NCBI RefSeq assembly: GCF_045920555.1
Contig: NZ_CP174509.1
Coordinates: forward strand, 1,240,001-1,304,000
Direction: 5' to 3'
From: Pseudalkalibacillus sp045920555
GTDB taxonomy: Bacteria; Bacillota; Bacilli; Bacillales; Fictibacillaceae
DNA: 64,000 nt
The notes under the pieces were generated by a model. That model saw nothing but the letters and a program-made list of their open reading frames with translations, did no database searches and had not been told where the DNA came from. This document shows positions 58,635-64,000 of this stretch, piece after piece (the first letter of the stretch is position 1; every line of letters starts with the position of its first letter). The position numbers and the translations under genes were made by a program.

Positions 58635-59135
58635 ATGGATGTATTCGTAAGCCAGTATGATTGGATCCAACGCACAAGGGAATCATTATTTCGTTATTGT
58701 GAATCTTTGGCACCAACAGATTATGTGAAAGAGCTTGAGACATTTGGTGGAGATTCTATTTGCAGTCTTCACGTTCATGTAGCCGATTGTTATCGGGTAT
58801 GGTTGGGAAATCGAGCCCTTGGAAAATCACTACCCGAAATAAAAAAGGAGTCCGTTAACAACGTACAAGAAATGCGCGAGGTTTTTAGAAAAACGGATGA
58901 CCTTGTTCATGAATTTCTGTATGAATTTAAAGACGAATGGGATCACACCATTAACGTTTCCTTTAAGCGTGGTGGTAGTGCGGAGTTTACCGCATTATGG
59001 CTTTTTACGCATACCGTCACACACGAATTTCACCATAAAGGGCAAATTGTAAAAATAGGAAGACAACTCGGGTATATCCCGCCGGATACGGACCTCATTG
59101 AACCTAACATTTTAAACGTGAAATCGGAATCTTAA
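58635..59135 (+). CDS. DinB family protein
   Basis: A 166-residue four-helix DinB/YfiT-type protein. The metal-binding histidines appear in SICSLHVHVADCYRVWLG (about residue 48) and in HTVTHEFHHKGQIVKIGRQL (about 133-141), the normal H ... H-x3-H pattern. Members are thiol-S-transferases or of unknown activity, and several in Bacillus are DNA-damage inducible; no LexA box was found here. AAAGGAGAG precedes the ATG. Confidence 0.88.
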   Translation: MDVFVSQYDWIQRTRESLFRYCESLAPTDYVKELETFGGDSICSLHVHVADCYRVWLGNRALGKSLPEIKKESVNNVQEMREVFRKTDDLVHEFLYEFKDEWDHTINVSFKRGGSAEFTALWLFTHTVTHEFHHKGQIVKIGRQLGYIPPDTDLIEPNILNVKSES

Positions 59136-59312
59136 TGAAAATTGTGCTGAATTGGAACATATATTCATAGATTACAAGGAAAATATACGATGAATGGGTC
59201 ACTATTGAATTGATTTAGACTTACCCGATTTTAAGAGTTATTCCATGAGAGGGGGGGCGAGTGATGAGCATCTTGTAATGGCTCGTCACCCATTATGGAT
59301 TATGAAAACAAG

Positions 59313-59348
59313 AAGACCTTGCCTTAATTTTAATAAGACAAGGTTCTT
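59313..59348. terminator. Bidirectional terminator between DinB and the small zinc-type protein
   Basis: AAGACCTTGCCTTA pairs with TAAGACAAGGTTCTT (a mismatch and a wobble pair) around a T-rich loop. Confidence 0.7.
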
Positions 59349-59360
59349 GAATCTCACATA

Positions 59361-59528
59361 TCAATAATATAAAACATTGACTTTATTACACTTTAGACAT
59401 TTTTCATAATTTTGATGACCTTGAAAATGATGATCACAATTTTGCTGTAAATCTATTAGACGTTTCTCTAAAAAAGCAAGATGAGCTTTGTATTGATTAA
59501 TTTCCTCTTCGATTTTTTGAGCATCCAC
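59361..59528 (-). CDS. Small Cys/His protein, 55 residues
   Basis: GTG 59528 follows GGAGG and opens MDAQKIEEEINQYKAHLAFL then EKRLIDLQQNCDHHFQGHQN and ends YEKCLKCNKVNVLYY. The first 28 residues form an amphipathic, probably coiled helix; the second half has C-x-H-H and C-x-x-C, a likely zinc knuckle. I recall similar ~55-residue hypothetical proteins in Bacillus genomes. It stops 23 bp... before nothing else on this strand and begins 24 bp after thiC, so it may be the last gene of the thiC transcript. Confidence 0.75.
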   Translation of the reverse strand: MDAQKIEEEINQYKAHLAFLEKRLIDLQQNCDHHFQGHQNYEKCLKCNKVNVLYY

Positions 59529-59551
59529 CGTAATATAACCTCCTCAGAAAG

Positions 59552-61336
59552 TTACTGATATATACTACCTCCAGATTGCTTAAACTCTTCTGCTTTTTCC
59601 TTCATACCTTTATCAATCGCTTCCTTCGTATCAAGTTTGTTTTCTTTCGCATAATTACGAATATCTTGTGAGATTCTCATGCTACAAAATTTTGGTCCAC
59701 ACATTGAACAGAAATGTGCTGTTTTTGCACCTTCCGCAGGTAGAGTTTCATCATGATATTCCAATGCTCTTTCAGGATCTAAGGATAGATTGAATTGATC
59801 TCTCCAGCGGAATTCAAATCGAGCTTTTGATAAGGCATCATCTCTTTTGTGTGCACCTGGATGTCCTTTTGCCAGATCAGCAGCATGGGCAGCGATTTTA
59901 TAGGTAATGACTCCTTCACGAACATCATCTCTATTCGGTAGGCCTAAATGTTCCTTTGGTGTGACATAACAAAGCATGGCTGTTCCATACCAACCAATCA
60001 TTGCTGCACCGATAGCAGAGGTAATGTGATCATAACCAGGTGCTATATCAGTTGTAAGAGGTCCAAGGGTATAGAATGGTGCTTCCTTACAAACTTCAAG
60101 TTGTTTATCCATGTTTTCTTTTATAAGATGCATCGGCACATGTCCAGGACCTTCGACCATGACCTGTACGTCGTGCTCCCATGCAATCTGTGTCAACTCC
60201 CCAAGAGTCTCCAGTTCTGCAAACTGCGCTTCATCATTCGCATCTGCAATGGACCCAGGACGTAAACCATCTCCTAAAGAGAATGCAACATCATAAGTTT
60301 TCATAATTTCACAAATTTCTTCGAAGTGGGTATATAAAAAGCTTTCTTTATGATGATATAGACACCATTGTGCCATGATTGAACCGCCCCGTGAAACAAT
60401 TCCTGTCAAACGTTTCGCTGTTAACGGGACATATCGTAAAAGGACACCCGCATGAATGGTGAAGTAATCAACACCTTGCTCAGCTTGTTCAATCAAGGTA
60501 TCGCGGTAAATCTCCCATGTAAGGTCTTCAGCAATACCATTAACTTTTTCCAGAGCTTGATAAATAGGAACGGTACCGACAGGAACGGCTGAATTTCGAA
60601 CAATCCATTCCCGGGTTGTATGAATGTTTTTCCCTGTTGATAAATCCATAATATTATCAGCACCCCAGCGTGTCGCCCAAGTCATTTTTTCAACTTCCTC
60701 TTCGATGGAAGAAGAAACAGCTGAGTTTCCAATATTCGCATTGATTTTAACATGGAAATTACGTCCTATGATCATAGGCTCTGTCTCTGGATGGTTGATA
60801 TTAGAGGGTATGATCGCCCGGCCTCTTGCGACTTCATCCCGTACAAATTCGGGATCCATATTTTCCCTTAATGCGATAAATTCCATTTCTGGAGTGATTA
60901 TTCCCTTTTTTGCATAATGGAGCTGTGTAACATTTCTTCCTTTCTTTGCACGTAATGGGTTACGTTTTAAACCAGGAAATACGTTATGGTTGGCACGAGG
61001 GTCATCTTTATCACGATAACCATTATCTTCAGGCTTTATGTCTCGACCCTGATATTCTTCAACATCGCCCCGTTCATGTATCCATCTGCTTCGAAGTGAA
61101 GGAAGGCCTTTTGTAATGTCTACTGAATAATCATCATCCGTATAAGGACCGCTTGTATCGTAGACACGTACTGGCAGATTTTCTTCTTCACCAAAAGAAC
61201 CTGTTGTCGGATTCAATTCAATTTCGCGCATCGGAACCTTGATATCAGGTCTTGAACCTTGTACGTAAACTTTCTTACTACCTGAGAAACTTGACATGAT
61301 GGAAATGTTTTTTTCATTCAATGAGGTTGCTGACAT
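59552..61336 (-). CDS. thiC: Phosphomethylpyrimidine synthase ThiC
   Basis: A 594-residue radical-SAM-type ThiC, which turns aminoimidazole ribotide into the HMP-P pyrimidine of thiamine. Diagnostic stretches: HYAKKGIITPEMEFIALREN, FHVKINANIGNSAVSSSIEE, DLSTGKNIHTTREWIVRNSA, TIHAGVLLRYVPLTAKR, EGPGHVPMHLIKENMDKQLE, TLGPLTTDIAPGYDHITSAI and the C-terminal 4Fe-4S site FCSMCGPKFCSM (C-x2-C-x4-C). ATG follows AAAGGAGAG. A TPP riboswitch with a terminator precedes it. Confidence 0.97.
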   Translation of the reverse strand: MSATSLNEKNISIMSSFSGSKKVYVQGSRPDIKVPMREIELNPTTGSFGEEENLPVRVYDTSGPYTDDDYSVDITKGLPSLRSRWIHERGDVEEYQGRDIKPEDNGYRDKDDPRANHNVFPGLKRNPLRAKKGRNVTQLHYAKKGIITPEMEFIALRENMDPEFVRDEVARGRAIIPSNINHPETEPMIIGRNFHVKINANIGNSAVSSSIEEEVEKMTWATRWGADNIMDLSTGKNIHTTREWIVRNSAVPVGTVPIYQALEKVNGIAEDLTWEIYRDTLIEQAEQGVDYFTIHAGVLLRYVPLTAKRLTGIVSRGGSIMAQWCLYHHKESFLYTHFEEICEIMKTYDVAFSLGDGLRPGSIADANDEAQFAELETLGELTQIAWEHDVQVMVEGPGHVPMHLIKENMDKQLEVCKEAPFYTLGPLTTDIAPGYDHITSAIGAAMIGWYGTAMLCYVTPKEHLGLPNRDDVREGVITYKIAAHAADLAKGHPGAHKRDDALSKARFEFRWRDQFNLSLDPERALEYHDETLPAEGAKTAHFCSMCGPKFCSMRISQDIRNYAKENKLDTKEAIDKGMKEKAEEFKQSGGSIYQ

Positions 61337-61411
61337 TAATCAATCTCTCCTTTGTTATGATTTAAAGGACGAGATCCAGAACAAGACAACGGCATGAGAT
61401 GAAAGCTGAAC

Positions 61412-61450
61412 ATAAAAAAGCCGGATCCCAAAAATGCATGGACCCGGCTT
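61412..61450 (-). terminator. Riboswitch-controlled terminator before thiC
   Basis: On the minus strand AAGCCGGGTCC (61450-61440) pairs with GGATCCGGCTT (61428-61418), then six T. It lies between the TPP aptamer and thiC, so ligand binding probably causes premature termination. Confidence 0.88.
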
Positions 61451-61487
61451 CATATGTAGAAGTATCATCTCAATAAAAGAGGTTATA

Positions 61488-61590
61488 TCTAACTTCCCCA
61501 CGCTGGTATGATCCAGATCAGGTCCAAAGGGTCAAGAAACTTTAATGTGTTTCTCTCTCAGCCCAAACTATTGGACTCCCCTAGTTATTG
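61488..61590 (-). promoter_or_regulatory. TPP riboswitch (THI element)
   Basis: The minus-strand RNA contains the conserved aptamer blocks in order: ACTAGGGGAGTCC, GGGCTGAGAGAG, ACCCTTTGGACCTGATCTGG, ATCATACCAGCGTGGGGAAGT. These are the P1/P2/P3/P4/P5 elements of the thiamine pyrophosphate sensor (CUGAGA and ACCUGAUCUGG motifs). It senses TPP and shuts thiC off through the terminator at 61412-61450. Confidence 0.97.
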
Positions 61591-61741
61591 CTTATTCAAT
61601 TGCATTTCAGTATACATGAAATTCCGGTAAAATAAAAGGCGATATAGTTAATTCATAATTTTATACTAGCCAACTTTAATAGAATAACCCTTCAAAAACA
61701 AAGAGCTTGGAAAAAACCTAGCTTGAGGTGAATGAATCATA

Positions 61742-62243
61742 ATGCTATGGGAAAATTTTGATAAAAATGAAATCAGTATTTTACTTATGTTGATAATAAC
61801 ATTTATCATTGTCTGGCTTCTTCCGAAGAGATTACCTCGTAAAATTACATATTTAAGTTTATTATGGGGGTTATCGAGTGGAATGTTGTTGGATTTTACA
61901 ATAGGTGGGGGGCAAATGGACTTTTATAAGGTAAATGATGTCCAAAACTATGAATTATTCGATTTCCTCTATTATGTTTTATTCAGTCCATTTGGTTATT
62001 TCTTTGTCTATTTTTATGAACACTCGATATCAATAAATATACTTTATTTGGTATGTAATAGGGTGGAGCTTCGTTGCGGTAGGAGTAAATTGGCTTCTTA
62101 CATTGCTGGATATCATTCAATTCCAGAAAGGTTATATACTTCCTTACTCATTTGCGGTATTTTTGATTATCCAGACAATTACGGTCCTTTACTATGAATT
62201 CATCAAATCAAGACAGGAAGTATTTTCAGGGAATGTGCTTTAA
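61742..62243 (+). pseudogene. Membrane protein gene with a frameshift in its second half
   Basis: ATG 61742 opens a protein with membrane helices at about 12-30 and 38-52 and the segment QNYELFDFLYYVLFSPFGYF. Near 62035 the reading is better continued in the next frame: IYFIWYVIGWSFVAVGVNWL, LTLLDIIQFQKGYILPYSFA, FLIIQTITVLYYEFIKSRQE, ending TAA 62241. The unshifted frame gives a charged, cysteine-rich tail that does not look like a membrane protein. The restored protein would have about five helices and 166 residues. Family not recognised; a sequencing error is possible. Confidence 0.7.
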
Positions 62244-62374
62244 TTTTTGGCATCTCTTTTTATCAGGGCATACGCTCATTTTTTGTAATTTTCAATCCCA
62301 TCTTTCAATTTTTTTCAAACAACAAGGTGTAGAAATATCGATTATGTTTTGGTAGTTGAATTGCGGGCTCTACA

Positions 62375-62416
62375 TAAAAAAACCTGAAGTAGCTGGGAAT
62401 GGCTCACTTCAAGGTT
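62375..62416 (-). terminator. Terminator of the MFS gene
   Basis: On the minus strand AACCTTGAAGT (62416-62406) pairs with ACTTCAGGTT (62390-62381), one bulge, followed by seven T. Confidence 0.85.
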
Positions 62417-62485
62417 TGTGACAGAATTCTATTTTAGTTTAATACAAGTGATCAAGAACGGTTGGTTAAAGAAAATCCGGTACTA

Positions 62486-63862
62486 TCAAGGATTTGTTGT
62501 ACCTTGACTCATTTCTTCCTTTATAGATCCCTTATACTGTAAGCCAAGGATCAGTCCGATCACAGTACTAGCAGTCAAGAACATGAAGACAAACCAGTAG
62601 CCTCCTGATCTGCCTGAACCATCAGAAATAGCAAGCAGTCCCGTCAATATTGGAATCCCTATCGCACCACCGCTATTCCGGCTAAGTTGTACCATTGCAC
62701 CGACAACCGCTTGTTTACTCTCGGAGACTGCATTTTGAGCCGGAAGCAAAAATGTCGGAAGAAGAATGCCCAGACCGAATCCTAAAAGGAAAATGAAGAT
62801 ATATGAAATAAAGTTGAACTCCTGTATCATACTCATAACACTCAATGCAGCCAAACTTATACAGGACATGATCCAACCCACTACACTTATCGATTTGTAG
62901 CTGAATCGTTTGATGATACGGCCACTGATGATTACGCCGAGCCCCATGCCTGCCATGAGTGGAATGAGCAATTTGCCGCTATTCACTGCTCCAGACCCGA
63001 GAACATGATTCGCGTAAAGAGGCAATATGGCAATGGCTCTATACATCAATATACCGACTAGGAAAGCACTGATGTTTGCCAGCTGGACGTTCCTGATCCG
63101 AATTAGATCTGGTGAAATCACAGGATCTTCATGCTTCTTTTCTTGAAAAACGAAAAAGAGTAAAAGAAGGATACTTGCTATGAATAAAGTCAGAGTAATG
63201 CTATCGAATCCCGTTTCACCAAGACGTGTCCATGCTTGAATCATCATTGCAATAGAAGCGCCAAGAATAAAAGCACCTATCCAATCAAAATATTTTAGTG
63301 ACCTATTGAATGCTGTTGGCGGATCTGTAAAACGGTATATGAAAAGTATGGATAAGACTCTAAATGGGATCACGATGTAAAATGCCCAATTCCAACCGAA
63401 TCGTTGAGCAACCATACCACCAAGAATAGGACCAAGAACATTTGAAAGCAATTGGATGGCTGCATACATTCCCATCGCTTTCCCTCGATCTTCGATAGAA
63501 AAGAGGGTTGCGATAAGAGCTATGGTCACAGGACCTAATGCCCCGACTCCCAGTCCCTGGATCATTCTTGCCATGATGAAGAAAAGCATGGAGGAAGATA
63601 GACCACATAGTAATGATCCGATCAGGAATATCGTCATCCCCAGTATGAAGAATTTTTTATAACCGTACGAATCAGCAAGCTTTGAAAAAAGCGGAATCGT
63701 GATCGTCGAAGCCAGCAAAAAAATACTGAACGCCCATCCGTAGAGCGATTCTCCTCCCAGATCGTCTGTAATCTGGGGGAGGATCGTTGCGACGACGGTT
63801 TGCATCAACATGTTAGTTGCTGTAGCAAAAAGGATACCTATAAATGGGATTTTCTTACTCAC
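62486..63862 (-). CDS. MFS drug transporter (DHA type)
   Basis: A 458-residue major facilitator with about 13-14 membrane helices. Motif C-like ARMIQGLGVGALGPVTIALI, the loop motif A KLADSYGYKKFFILG and GPILGGMVAQRFGWNWAFYI are visible, as in EmrB/QacA-type drug:H+ antiporters. It starts at GTG 63862 inside the end of the PEP-utilising enzyme gene, an 8-bp overlap with AAGGAGAG, so both are translated together. A drug or toxic metabolite efflux role is inferred. B. subtilis YvkA, next to YvkC, is a parallel arrangement. Confidence 0.9.
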   Translation of the reverse strand: MSKKIPFIGILFATATNMLMQTVVATILPQITDDLGGESLYGWAFSIFLLASTITIPLFSKLADSYGYKKFFILGMTIFLIGSLLCGLSSSMLFFIMARMIQGLGVGALGPVTIALIATLFSIEDRGKAMGMYAAIQLLSNVLGPILGGMVAQRFGWNWAFYIVIPFRVLSILFIYRFTDPPTAFNRSLKYFDWIGAFILGASIAMMIQAWTRLGETGFDSITLTLFIASILLLLFFVFQEKKHEDPVISPDLIRIRNVQLANISAFLVGILMYRAIAILPLYANHVLGSGAVNSGKLLIPLMAGMGLGVIISGRIIKRFSYKSISVVGWIMSCISLAALSVMSMIQEFNFISYIFIFLLGFGLGILLPTFLLPAQNAVSESKQAVVGAMVQLSRNSGGAIGIPILTGLLAISDGSGRSGGYWFVFMFLTASTVIGLILGLQYKGSIKEEMSQGTTNP

Positions 63863-64000
63863 TGTGCTCTCCTTCTATTAGTTGTACATATCCTTCATCT
63901 GCATTTACACGGATCCTTTGTCCGCTATTGATTTTTTTGGTTGCCCCATCTATTCCAACGACTGAAGGAATCCCATACTCACGCGCCACAACCGACCCGT
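63855..64000 (-). CDS. PEP-utilising enzyme (YvkC/rifampicin phosphotransferase-like), C-terminal end
   Basis: The last 47 codons of a gene entering from the right edge: GSVVAREYGIPSVVGIDGAT, KKINSGQRIRVNADEGYVQL, IEGEHSE. V-A-R-E-Y-G-I-P-x-V-V-G is the conserved tail of the mobile phosphohistidine domain of PEP synthase, PPDK and rifampicin phosphotransferase (Rph). With a downstream MFS pump, Rph or the YvkC type is more probable than central-metabolism PpsA. Most of the protein is outside the window. Confidence 0.85.
   Translation of the reverse strand, partial: GSVVAREYGIPSVVGIDGATKKINSGQRIRVNADEGYVQLIEGEHSE

Noticed and set aside
62290..62375. Short open stretches between the membrane pseudogene and the MFS terminator
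   Set aside because: No start signal, no conserved residues.

Overview
The window reads as chromosome of a low-to-mid GC Firmicute of the Bacillaceae, close to Bacillus. Shine-Dalgarno sequences are strong (AAGGAGG type), GTG and TTG starts are common, rho-independent terminators are abundant, and many genes match Bacillus families: a yoaS-yozG-yoaT-like block, an NrnB nanoRNase, roc-type ornithine catabolism, thiC under a TPP riboswitch, FusB-type EF-G-binding protein, a YvkA/YvkC-like pair, DUF3231, DUF4188 and DUF6366 proteins. I saw no rRNA, tRNA, CRISPR array or prophage.

Layout. 0-6.4 kb: 5' end of an ABC exporter with a leader peptide, a GNAT enzyme, a MerR regulator with a tandem AHSA1 protein, a PhoX-like phosphatase behind PhoP-type boxes, an arylamine N-acetyltransferase, and a PadR/DUF4188 pair. 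6.4-11.8 kb: one minus-strand operon for D- to L-amino acid conversion through N-succinyl intermediates (RpiR regulator, Gate-domain membrane protein, M20 deacylase, GNAT succinyltransferase, NSAR racemase). 12-20 kb: a FusB-type gene with its own leader peptide, then an eroded stretch with a broken NERD gene, 51-bp tandem repeats, an amber-interrupted DUF3231 gene, a beta-lactamase-fold fragment and an amber-interrupted WrbA gene. 20-28 kb: a PEP-mutase-family enzyme, a LexA-type promoter driving a short terminated transcript, a chitinase, and a complete sigma-54 module (enhancer-binding activator, three palindromic UAS, -24/-12 promoter, CitMHS transporter and a split AtuA enzyme). 28-38 kb: NrnB, threonine dehydratase, glycerate kinase with a DASS transporter, YbaK, an IS3 fragment, an Lrp regulator with an MBL-fold enzyme.

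38-47.6 kb is an arginine/ornithine/proline catabolic island. Ornithine aminotransferase, glutamate dehydrogenase, a biotinyl-like small protein and a second Gate-domain membrane protein lie in one operon behind a sigma-54 promoter, with a divergent RocR-like activator. The flanking arginase, proline dehydrogenase and P5C dehydrogenase are remnants, the arginase abutting a truncated group II intron. 47.6-64 kb holds small proteins and IS1182 debris, a Dph6-like ATPase, the yoaS-like block, a quinone/redox-stress operon (DoxX, pirin, MarR, FMN reductase), a secreted subtilase, DinB, thiC, and an MFS pump with a PEP-utilising enzyme cut by the window edge.

The most striking points are two candidate translation-attenuation leaders (before an ABC exporter and a FusB gene), the SOS-type short transcript, the compact sigma-54/CitMHS/AtuA module, and an unusually high number of broken genes, several interrupted only by TAG. 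All functional calls come from reading motifs and family resemblance; no search was run.
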